The notes under the pieces: model-generated
Told to the model about the DNA's origin: nothing
The model's input: the letters and a program-made list of their open reading frames with translations, nothing else
Databases searched by the model: none
Shown here: positions 36,292 to 43,085 of the stretch, piece after piece
Numbering within the stretch: the first letter of the stretch is position 1
Layout of the letters: every line of letters begins with the position of its first letter
Source of the DNA: Pseudomonas sp. PDNC002
GTDB taxonomy: Bacteria > Pseudomonadota > Gammaproteobacteria > Pseudomonadales > Pseudomonadaceae
Length of the DNA: 64,000 nt
Reading direction: 5' to 3'
Assembly: GCF_016919445.1 (NCBI RefSeq)
Contig: NZ_CP070356.1
Coordinates: 1,061,501-1,125,500 of the forward strand
Translations under genes and position numbers: made by a program

Positions 36292-37668
36292 ATGGCAATC
36301 AGTGTGTTCGACCTGTTCAAGATCGGTATCGGCCCTTCCAGTTCGCACACGGTCGGCCCCATGCGCGCCGCCGCACTGTTCGTCGGTGCCCTGCGCGAAC
36401 GGCAGATGGTCGAACGCACCACGCGGGTAGAAGTACGCCTCTACGGCTCGCTGTCTGCCACCGGCGTCGGCCACGGCACCGACCGCGCGGTAATCATGGG
36501 CCTGATGGGCGAATGGCCGGACCGCATCGACCCCAGCCAGATCGAACCGCGCATGGCTGAGCTTCTAAAGAGCGGCGGATTGTTGCTGGCCGGCGAAAGA
36601 ACAATCCCCTTCGACTGGATCCGCGACATGCGCCTGCTCGAAGAGAACCTGCCCTACCACCCCAACGCCATGCGCCTGACCGCCATCGAAGGCGACCATG
36701 TGCTGCACAGCGACACCTACTACTCCATCGGCGGCGGCTTCGTGGTCGACGAGGGGCAGGCCGCCTCCGGCAGCCTCGACACCGACAACACCGTGCTGCC
36801 CTACGACTTCGCCAGCGCCGCCGAACTGCTCATGCTCTGCCGCCGCCACAACCTGCGCGTGTCCGAACTGATGATGGCCAACGAGCGCATGTGGCGCAGC
36901 GAGACCGACATCCGCGAAGGCCTCAAGGTCATCTGGCAGGCGATGCGCGACTGCGTGAACAACGGCCTCAGCCACGAGGGCATCCTCCCCGGCGGCCTCA
37001 ACGTGCAACGCCGCGCCGCGCGCCTGCACCGCAACCTGCAGGACATCGGCAAGCCCAACGTCATCGGCTCGACCCTCTCCGCCATGGAATGGGTCAACCT
37101 CTTCGCCCTCGCCGTGAACGAGGAAAACGCCGCCGGCGGACGCATGGTCACCGCGCCCACCAACGGCGCGGCCGGCATCATCCCGGCGGTGCTGCACTAC
37201 TACATGCGCTTCAACCCGGACGCCAGCGACGACGACGTCACCAACTACTTCCTGGCCGCTGCCGCCGTCGGCATCCTGTGCAAGAAGAACGCGTCGATCT
37301 CCGGCGCCGAAGTCGGCTGCCAGGGTGAGGTCGGCTCCGCCTGCGCCATGGCCGCGGCAGGCCTCGCCGAAGTGCTCGGCGCCTCGCCCGAACAAGTGGA
37401 GAACGCCGCCGAGATCGGCCTGGAGCACAACCTGGGCCTCACCTGCGACCCGGTCGGCGGCCTCGTCCAGGTGCCCTGCATCGAGCGCAACGCCATCGCC
37501 GCGGTGAAAGCCATCAATGCAGCCCAGATGGCCCTGCGCGGCGACGGTCAGCACTTCATCAGCCTCGACCAGGTGATCCGCACCATGCGCAACACCGGTG
37601 CCGACATGCACGACAAGTACAAGGAAACCTCGCGCGGCGGATTGGCCGTCAGCATCATCGAGTGCTGA
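36292..37668 (+). CDS. sdaB: L-serine dehydratase (ammonia-lyase), single-chain iron-sulfur type
   Basis: 458 residues from the ATG at 36292 ([20 protein letters not shown]); 13 extra codons to 36253 are unlikely. The SDH beta-domain motif [14 protein letters not shown] at the N-terminus and the SDH alpha-domain cysteines in [29 protein letters not shown] fit the [4Fe-4S] enzyme. It converts L-serine to pyruvate and ammonia. In P. aeruginosa sdaB lies between cbcX and gbdR as here. Serine is formed from glycine at the end of choline/betaine demethylation, which explains the linkage. Confidence 0.93.
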   Translation: MAISVFDLFKIGIGPSSSHTVGPMRAAALFVGALRERQMVERTTRVEVRLYGSLSATGVGHGTDRAVIMGLMGEWPDRIDPSQIEPRMAELLKSGGLLLAGERTIPFDWIRDMRLLEENLPYHPNAMRLTAIEGDHVLHSDTYYSIGGGFVVDEGQAASGSLDTDNTVLPYDFASAAELLMLCRRHNLRVSELMMANERMWRSETDIREGLKVIWQAMRDCVNNGLSHEGILPGGLNVQRRAARLHRNLQDIGKPNVIGSTLSAMEWVNLFALAVNEENAAGGRMVTAPTNGAAGIIPAVLHYYMRFNPDASDDDVTNYFLAAAAVGILCKKNASISGAEVGCQGEVGSACAMAAAGLAEVLGASPEQVENAAEIGLEHNLGLTCDPVGGLVQVPCIERNAIAAVKAINAAQMALRGDGQHFISLDQVIRTMRNTGADMHDKYKETSRGGLAVSIIEC

Positions 37669-37864
37669 CCCGCAATCGACCACGCCAGGCCCAGCGCGCC
37701 CCCCGATGGCGCAAGCGGTACGCCCGTCCCGACCACACCAGGGGCGTTACCGTTCCGGGCATAGCACCACCGGTCGCGTGACCAGTGAGTGCTACCAAAA
37801 GCCCCAGCCCACCATTCATGCGTATTTGCGACCTTCGAGGCGTCGCAATCCGGACCTGCAAAAG

Positions 37865-37890
37865 CGGCATTCCCATGCCGTTTTCTTTTT
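37865..37890 (+). terminator. Rho-independent terminator downstream of sdaB
   Basis: CGGCAT-TCCC-ATGCCG stem (37865-37880) followed by TTTTCTTTTTT. It is 196 bases past the sdaB stop and before the gbdR promoter. The rest of the 385-bp gap (37669-38053) shows no gene. Confidence 0.75.
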
Positions 37891-38053
37891 TAATTGAACG
37901 CCCATTCAACCTAGGCACGGCATTTGCCTTGCTATCAGGTAGAGAGCAATCAGAGAAATAGCCCAGGGCGAAACCCGGGCGAATTTCCCAACAGAAGAAC
38001 AAGCATAAGAAACGCCTCCCGTGAGGCGACTGTGACTAGCGTGAGGTGATCGA

Positions 38054-39160
38054 ATGAATGCGTTCAACCCCGGAGTTCCCCCGCAAAACCGAGCTCCGCA
38101 GTCCATCGGCTTCCTGCTGCTGGACAACTTCACCCTGATCTCCCTGGCCTCGGCGGTGGAACCGCTGCGCATGGCCAACCAGCTGTCCGGACGCGAACTC
38201 TACCGCTGGCACACCCTGAGCCTCGACGGCCGCCAGGTCTGGGCCAGCGACGGCCTGCAGATCACCCCTGACGCGGCCTGCGACAGCGCCCCGCAGATGG
38301 ACACGCTGATCGTGGTCGGCGGCGTCGGCATCCAGCGCAGCGTCACCCGCGAACACACCACCTTCCTCCAGGCCCAGGCGCGCCTGGGTCGCAAGCTCGG
38401 CGCCGTGTGCACCGGCAGTTGGGCCCTGGCCCGCGCCGGCCTGCTCGACGGCTACGACTGCTCGGTGCACTGGGAATGCCTGGCCGCCATGCAGGAAGCC
38501 TTCCCCCGCGTGGCCATGAGCACCCGCCTGTTCTCCATCGACCGCAACCGCTTCACCTCCTCCGGCGGCACCGCGCCGATGGACATGATGCTGCACCTGA
38601 TCGGCCGCGAGCACGGCCGCGAGCTGTCGGCGGCGATCTCCGAGATGTTCATCTACGAGCGCATCCGCAACGAGCAGGACCACCAGCGCGTGCCGCTCAA
38701 GCACATGCTCGGCACCAACCAGCCCAAGCTGCAGGAAATCGTCGCGCTGATGGAAGCCAACCTCGAGGAGCCCATCGACCTCGACGAACTGGCCGTCTAC
38801 GTCAACGTCTCGCGCCGCCAGCTCGAACGGCTGTTCCAGAAATACCTGCACTGCTCGCCGTCGCGCTACTACCTGAAGCTGCGCCTGATCCGCGCACGCC
38901 AGCTGCTCAAGCAGACGTCGATGTCGATCATCGAAGTCGCCTCGGTCTGCGGCTTCGTCTCCACGCCGCACTTCTCCAAGTGCTACCGCGAGTACTTCGG
39001 CATCCCGCCACGCGACGAGCGCCAGGGCCAGCCGATCGGCCAACCGGTCATGGTCATGCCCATCCCGCAGGACCTTGCCCTCATGCCCAACTCCTCGGCC
39101 ATCTCGGCCCTCAGCCAGGCCCAGGGCGAATCGACCTTCGCCAGCGTGCGAGTGCTCTAG
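38054..39160 (+). CDS. gbdR: AraC-family glycine betaine/dimethylglycine regulator GbdR
   Basis: 368 residues. An N-terminal DJ-1/PfpI (GATase1-like) ligand domain (about 18-190; IGFLLLDNFTLISLASAVEPLRMAN, AVCTGSWALARAGLLDG, RFTSSGGTAPMDMML) is followed by a C-terminal AraC double helix-turn-helix (about 225-330; IDLDELAVYVNVSRRQLERLFQKYL, IIEVASVCGFVSTPHFSKCYREYFG). GbdR activates betaine and dimethylglycine catabolism, choline uptake and phospholipase genes in P. aeruginosa. The position after sdaB is the same as PA5379-PA5380. Confidence 0.93.
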   Translation: MNAFNPGVPPQNRAPQSIGFLLLDNFTLISLASAVEPLRMANQLSGRELYRWHTLSLDGRQVWASDGLQITPDAACDSAPQMDTLIVVGGVGIQRSVTREHTTFLQAQARLGRKLGAVCTGSWALARAGLLDGYDCSVHWECLAAMQEAFPRVAMSTRLFSIDRNRFTSSGGTAPMDMMLHLIGREHGRELSAAISEMFIYERIRNEQDHQRVPLKHMLGTNQPKLQEIVALMEANLEEPIDLDELAVYVNVSRRQLERLFQKYLHCSPSRYYLKLRLIRARQLLKQTSMSIIEVASVCGFVSTPHFSKCYREYFGIPPRDERQGQPIGQPVMVMPIPQDLALMPNSSAISALSQAQGESTFASVRVL

Positions 39161-39180
39161 ACGTCCCTTATTGCGGCAAC

Positions 39181-39210
39181 AAAAAAGGGAGGCCAATGGC
39201 CTCCCTTTTC
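39181..39210. terminator. Bidirectional terminator after gbdR
   Basis: A 10-bp stem AAGGGAGGCC / GGCCTCCCTT (39185-39194, 39198-39207) with AAT loop, preceded by As and followed by TTC. It marks the right edge of the conserved choline block. GC content drops beyond it. Confidence 0.8.
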
Positions 39211-39325
39211 ACGCACGCACACCCATGTTCGTATTGGTACCAAAAGCGTTGCGGATCTGATCCTGAGTCGCGAACAGTCAGATAACAGGAAAGCGCTCCG
39301 CTATTTCCTGCCCCAGTTCCCGAGA

Positions 39326-40738
39326 TTAAAAGGCTTGTGTCGCGCTTAGAAATACGCGGAACTGCTCATAACTGTAGTACTCAATATTGCTATCGACTTT
39401 CTTGTAGGAAAAATTCAGTTTTGGCATAACACCCAGGACGGAAAAATCACGATGCCACAGGGAAAGTAGATAATTGTCCTCACGATCCTTGCGCCGTATA
39501 GAAAATATATCGTCATCATCCGCATATTTTCTCTCTAGAATCCCTATAAGAAACGACGCTGATAGCCGATACGGAAACTCGGCCTCGAACCCCGTTCGCA
39601 GCCCCACGAGGTTATTGGTATCGGCCTCCAAACGCGTATTCTGCTTGCCTAGATCCGCTCCACCATAGAGCGCCAAGCGACTGCTGAAGGCGTAACCCAC
39701 GGTAGTGGAAAAGAGCGAGCTCTGCCCATCCTGATAGCGATATCGCGCGCTATCATAATGTAAGCCTTGATACTCGATCGCATTGCTTAATTGCCAGTTC
39801 GAGGAAAAGTATCGGGTGTATTCCGTACGAACTCCGAAACCTGAGGAGTAGGCATCGTTTCCATACCAACGCTTTTCATAGAAGGGTAGAAGAGAAATCC
39901 GCTGTTTTGCATCAGAGTACGAATATCCAACGTAACTCCGCGCAAGGATATCGTCGTATTTGTGATTATCCCAGTAACTACGGCCATAGACGACGCCCTG
40001 GAGTCGCAGGCTATGATTATCACTCAAATGCAAGTCCCGCTGCGCACTACCGGCGTAAGAAAACCCATGTCCTTTCTGAGGATAAGAATCGGGATTTCTT
40101 AGGAAGCGCTTACCGCCAATATCCACATACCTTCCACTTGAGGCATTATTGACGTTGTCATCGTTCAAGTAGCTGAAATCCACCGTCCCAGACCAATCAT
40201 GAATACGCTCGATCGCCTGCAAATAGGATTGGACATTCTCCTGTACAACCAACGGCAGTCGGTCAGCACTCGCCTTTTCAAACTGATACTTGGCCGAATC
40301 ATACTGTTGATTTTCATACAGCATCTTAGCCAAATCCAACCGAATACGAACAAGCTGCGGATTCGCAGCAAGTATCCCACGATAGATTGCAATTGATCTT
40401 TTGTAGTCCTTTTCACTCCAGGCCAATGCTCCCTGAGCATAGGAGATCAGGACTGGATCTGGATTCGCCGAGCCTGCATATATGGGAAGTATGCTTCGCA
40501 CAATGTCCCAGGCCCCGTCCTCCACGGCCTGACTTAGAAATTTCCCTGCCAGCTCAGGATCGCGCCCCAACTCCGTGTTGGTGACGACATTCTTGCCAGG
40601 GGAGCCAGATTCTTTGCGCTGATAATCCTCAGGCCTGATGTCATTACCCGCTGGTACAACCACTGCTTCAGGAACTGCACAGAATGCATTAAGTGAATAA
40701 AGAAAAAGACATACGTACGCGTAGCGTTTTATTTTCAT
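39326..40738 (-). CDS. Slam-type surface lipoprotein assembly modifier (DUF560 outer-membrane protein)
   Basis: 470 residues. Signal peptide about 1-21 (CLFLYSLNAFCAVPEA). The N-terminal half is a TPR-like helical domain (residues ~70-175; ALAWSEKDYKRSIAIYRGILAANPQLVRIRLDLAKMLYENQQYDSAKYQFEKA). The C-terminal half is a beta-barrel of alternating Tyr/Ser/Arg strands (DFSYLNDDNVNNAS, YAGSAQRDLHLSDNHSLRLQG) ending in a terminal Phe (FLSATQAF), the BAM signal. This layout is that of Slam, which moves lipoproteins to the outer face of the outer membrane. The gene follows a surface-lipoprotein gene, the usual Slam partner arrangement, and is AT-rich. No good ribosome site precedes it. Called from fold pattern and context. 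Confidence 0.82.
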   Translation of the reverse strand: MKIKRYAYVCLFLYSLNAFCAVPEAVVVPAGNDIRPEDYQRKESGSPGKNVVTNTELGRDPELAGKFLSQAVEDGAWDIVRSILPIYAGSANPDPVLISYAQGALAWSEKDYKRSIAIYRGILAANPQLVRIRLDLAKMLYENQQYDSAKYQFEKASADRLPLVVQENVQSYLQAIERIHDWSGTVDFSYLNDDNVNNASSGRYVDIGGKRFLRNPDSYPQKGHGFSYAGSAQRDLHLSDNHSLRLQGVVYGRSYWDNHKYDDILARSYVGYSYSDAKQRISLLPFYEKRWYGNDAYSSGFGVRTEYTRYFSSNWQLSNAIEYQGLHYDSARYRYQDGQSSLFSTTVGYAFSSRLALYGGADLGKQNTRLEADTNNLVGLRTGFEAEFPYRLSASFLIGILERKYADDDDIFSIRRKDREDNYLLSLWHRDFSVLGVMPKLNFSYKKVDSNIEYYSYEQFRVFLSATQAF

Positions 40739-40755
40739 GGGCAGAATGTATTGAA

Positions 40756-40792
40756 TATAAAAAGGGAGGGTAAGATTTGCTCCTACCCTCCC
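40756..40792 (-). terminator. Terminator between the lipoprotein gene and the Slam gene
   Basis: GGGAGGGTA (minus-strand 40792-40784) pairs with TACCCTCCC (40772-40764), then TTTTTAT. It lies in the 75-bp gap, so most transcripts should end after the lipoprotein gene and Slam would depend on read-through. Confidence 0.8.
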
Positions 40793-40813
40793 CGCAATAT
40801 CGACTGACTATTT

Positions 40814-41656
40814 TTATTGCTTGGATGCGCCAAAGGCGATGTTCTTCCTTGCATCTTTTTCAAAAGTTGTAATACCTACCAACTCTGAGGCATCTGGACC
40901 GTAGAAGTGTCCGCTCATGCTGCCCGTTTCGCCACCTGACTTGGCGGTGCCCGAGATCCCTCCACCATTGATCGAGCCGGTCATGGAAACGGTATCAAAG
41001 CCTGCGCGCTGTACTGTTGCCCCGCTGATAGTTTTCGCAGCGAAGTCGACATTGAAGGAAATCTCGGCACTGCCACCGGAAACAGATACGCCATCGGTGG
41101 TGTTGCTCCTGATCGCTTTACCCACATAGGTAGCAGTACCTTGCGTCGGAACTTGCTCCGCCGTAGTCGGGTTCACGCCTGTGTAGAAGTATTCCGTCGT
41201 GGTATGCGCCTTGGAATACCATGCACCGTACCTTGCGTAACCATTAGCGCCATTGCTGCCATACGATAATGTGCCGTTTTGTCCAGCTGACATCGACGTT
41301 CCAGTGATAGGGCTCATGGTGTAACTGGCGCCTGAGGGAGCGACATACGTCTGGCCTGATGCTGTTCCAGCTGTCGCGCTACTAGCAGGTACGCCGGTTA
41401 CACTACCACTACCACTACCACTACCACTACCATTGCCATTGCCATTGCCATTGCCATTGCCATTGCCATTGTTCTGACCTTGCCCGCTACCACCAGCTTG
41501 TCCCTCGCTGGCATTCGTCCCTGTCGGACTTTCATTGGAGCTAGGCGTATCGCTTGAACTGCTACTGTGATGACCGCCGCCACCCGACGAGCACCCCATA
41601 GCTAGGCAAACTGCCATTCCAATTGCGGTAAAACGCCCAAGTTTAATAAATTCCAT
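40814..41656 (-). CDS. Probable Slam-dependent surface lipoprotein with Asn-Gly/Ser-Gly linker
   Basis: 280 residues. Lipoprotein signal with Cys22 (MAVCLAMGC-SSGGGG), then a flexible Ser/Gly/Asn-rich linker of ~65 residues containing about seven Asn-Gly and five Ser-Gly repeats. The C-terminal ~165 residues form a beta-rich domain with short strands ending in Gly motifs (GYARYGAWYSKAH, GTATYVGKAIRS, AEISFNVDFAAKTISGATV, GSMSGHFYGPDASELVGITTF). This ending is the beta-barrel pattern seen in TbpB, HpuA and hemophilin-like Slam substrates. A sigma-70 promoter candidate is at 41723-41751 and GAGAG precedes the ATG. What it binds (heme, metal-protein or host factor) is unknown. Confidence 0.78.
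   Translation of the reverse strand: MEFIKLGRFTAIGMAVCLAMGCSSGGGGHHSSSSSDTPSSNESPTGTNASEGQAGGSGQGQNNGNGNGNGNGNGNGSGSGSGSGSVTGVPASSATAGTASGQTYVAPSGASYTMSPITGTSMSAGQNGTLSYGSNGANGYARYGAWYSKAHTTTEYFYTGVNPTTAEQVPTQGTATYVGKAIRSNTTDGVSVSGGSAEISFNVDFAAKTISGATVQRAGFDTVSMTGSINGGGISGTAKSGGETGSMSGHFYGPDASELVGITTFEKDARKNIAFGASKQ
41398..41471. repeat. Hexanucleotide tandem repeats inside the lipoprotein gene
   Basis: About five CACTAC units (from about 41401 to 41430) are followed by six full CATTGC units and a partial one (41431-41471). They encode Ser-Gly and Asn-Gly repeats. Units are multiples of three, so slippage would change linker length without shifting the frame. Confidence 0.85.
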
Positions 41657-41722
41657 TTTCTCTCATCCAAAACACTCAGATTATTCGAACTGCCATTCCA
41701 TCAGCGTGGAATAGAGAAAATG

Positions 41723-41751
41723 ACTGTATTTTATTAACCTGGGATCGACAA
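41723..41751 (-). promoter_or_regulatory. Candidate sigma-70 promoter of the lipoprotein/Slam unit
   Basis: On the minus strand TTGTCG (41751-41746), a 17-bp spacer and TACAGT (41728-41723) lie about 66 bp before the lipoprotein start. The rest of the 346-bp gap 41657-42002 is AT-rich and shows no convincing gene. No Fur-box-like sequence was recognised. Confidence 0.4.
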
Positions 41752-42002
41752 TAGAAGGTCATGGAAGCGGTACATTCATGCAACGTAATTTCTAGTTTCC
41801 TACATAGGAAAAATAAGAATTCGCATAAAAAGTGGCGATTTCACTTTCACTACTCTTATTCGGTCCGGTCATGGCCACGTCACGAAATACGAACACCCGA
41901 AATTCTTTCTATCTCATTCTGGAAACGGCAATCCCCCGTAAACCGCCCCCTCTTTATCCCTCGCAAACTTACAGAGAAGAAAGAGATAAAAATGGGATAG
42001 AT

Positions 42003-42365
42003 TTATTTTCTGTACTCTAATCCGGGATCATCGCCCAGCTTTAGAGCTGGAAAATAATCTGGCCCCTTTTTCGATTCAGGATCAGCTGGATCACTAACAG
42101 CCCTCACCTCAATTTCTCGTGCAATTGTCGTAGGATTAAGTTGCTCCAGCTTATGCACATCAATCTTGCCTAAACCCTGCATCTGGAGTTCAGAGATAGG
42201 AACTCTCAAAATACCTTTCTTACTAGCCTCCAACGGAACATGGACATCATAGCCAAGGTTCTTGTTGGCGTTCAGCCCTTGGTGTTCGGATACACTAAAA
42301 CTTCCGAGCGTCTTGCCAGGTTCAAATGTGGTGGCTCCTTGGCGTGGAACTACCGCAGCCCCTTT
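42003..42365 (-). pseudogene. Fragment of a possible orphan toxin/CDI module
   Basis: An AT-rich open frame of about 120 codons with no acceptable start: only a TTG at 42233, without a ribosome site. The frame reads on upstream (VVPRQGATTFEPGKTLGSFS, NKNLGYDVHVPLEAS) until about 42365, where it meets unrelated high-GC sequence. It ends in PDYFPALKLGDDPGLEYRK. I do not recognise the family. The composition and location downstream of the cdiA/immunity genes fit an orphan cdiA C-terminal or immunity remnant, as often found behind CDI loci; this is inference. It is probably not expressed. Confidence 0.4.
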
Positions 42366-42368
42366 TTA

Positions 42369-42514
42369 GATCGGTGATCGAATTGCTTTCGGCGCTGCGC
42401 CTGGGCGACGCGGAAGAGAATCCGTTTTCCCAGGTCAGCGGTGCGCTGTTGTTGCTGATTTCCGATGCATGGTCGTTGTATCATGCCGATCACGAGCAGA
42501 GACGGGGGCGGTAG
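42369..42514 (+). pseudogene. 3' remnant of an unrelated high-GC gene
   Basis: Forty-eight codons in the plus strand reading RSVIELLSALRLGDAEENPF and then GALLLLISDAWSLYHADHEQ before a stop. The composition is typical of the chromosome (GC-rich) while both flanks are AT-rich, and a terminator follows at 42531. It looks like the tail of a native gene truncated when the AT-rich DNA arrived. In P. aeruginosa, genes PA5381-PA5383 occupy this interval, so one of those is a candidate source; I cannot verify this. Confidence 0.4.
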
Positions 42515-42530
42515 TTAATCGCAGGCAATA

Positions 42531-42560
42531 AAACCCCAGCTCGGTGGCTGGGGTTTTTAT
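42531..42560. terminator. Bidirectional terminator downstream of the CDI immunity gene
   Basis: ACCCCAGC / GCTGGGGT stem (42533-42540, 42547-42554) with a six-base loop, followed by TTTTATTTTT on the plus strand and preceded by an A-run. On the minus strand it ends the cdiBAI transcript 7 bp past the immunity stop; on the plus strand it belongs to the truncated gene. Confidence 0.8.
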
Positions 42561-42566
42561 TTTTAC

Positions 42567-43082
42567 TTATCGAAGCGACCAGTCATGTATGGATATGAAT
42601 TGAATAGTCTGCTCAGGGGCATGCTCTAGGGAGGCTCGATGGTCTGTTACAAAACTAATTCCAAAAATATCTTTACCTCCCTTCATGGCAATGAATTCAT
42701 CTTCATCCGAATTGAAGTCCACATCAAATGACTCCGCCAACTTCAAAATACTATCCGCAGGCCTGACACCATGAAAGCTCCCTCGATAGCCGACTCCAAC
42801 AGCTATCCTGTAGAGTATTTCTCGATCCTCGAAATACAAAGAGACCAGCTCATTCATGTAGCGATAAGAAAACACAAATTGATCATCAAGACCAATCCTT
42901 CTTTTCGTACCAATCCATCCGCTACTACTCAGAAGAATATCTCTAAGATGGACATCCGGACCGTAGCACTCGAAACTTCCAATTCTTTCTTTGACCGCAG
43001 CCAGTGACTCACCTATAACAAAACCAGCTGCGCTCACGCCAGGAATCAACTCGGCATCAATATCTGGGGTAAATTTTATCAT
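42567..43082 (-). CDS. cdiI: Probable CDI immunity protein (CdiI)
   Basis: 171 residues. It starts 3 bp after the cdiA stop and is therefore co-translated with the toxin end. There is no signal peptide or membrane segment, so it is cytoplasmic. The sequence MIKFTPDIDAELIPGVSAAG, LVSLYFEDREILYRIAVGVGY and a late GISFVTDHRASLEH suggest a small alpha/beta fold. It matches no immunity family I can name. The role is inferred from position: every known CDI locus encodes the cognate immunity protein directly after cdiA. The AT-rich codon use contrasts with cdiB and most of cdiA and matches the toxin tip, as expected for a module exchanged as a pair. Confidence 0.7.
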   Translation of the reverse strand: MIKFTPDIDAELIPGVSAAGFVIGESLAAVKERIGSFECYGPDVHLRDILLSSSGWIGTKRRIGLDDQFVFSYRYMNELVSLYFEDREILYRIAVGVGYRGSFHGVRPADSILKLAESFDVDFNSDEDEFIAMKGGKDIFGISFVTDHRASLEHAPEQTIQFISIHDWSLR

Positions 43083-43085
43083 GAT

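Noticed and set aside
41398-41583. 61-codon minus-strand frame ending in Met-Ala and Val repeats
   Set aside because: It is the hexanucleotide repeat read in the wrong frame inside the lipoprotein gene.
41761-42000. 79-codon plus-strand open frame in the AT-rich gap
   Set aside because: No ribosome site, no family resemblance, and the gap composition makes chance frames likely.
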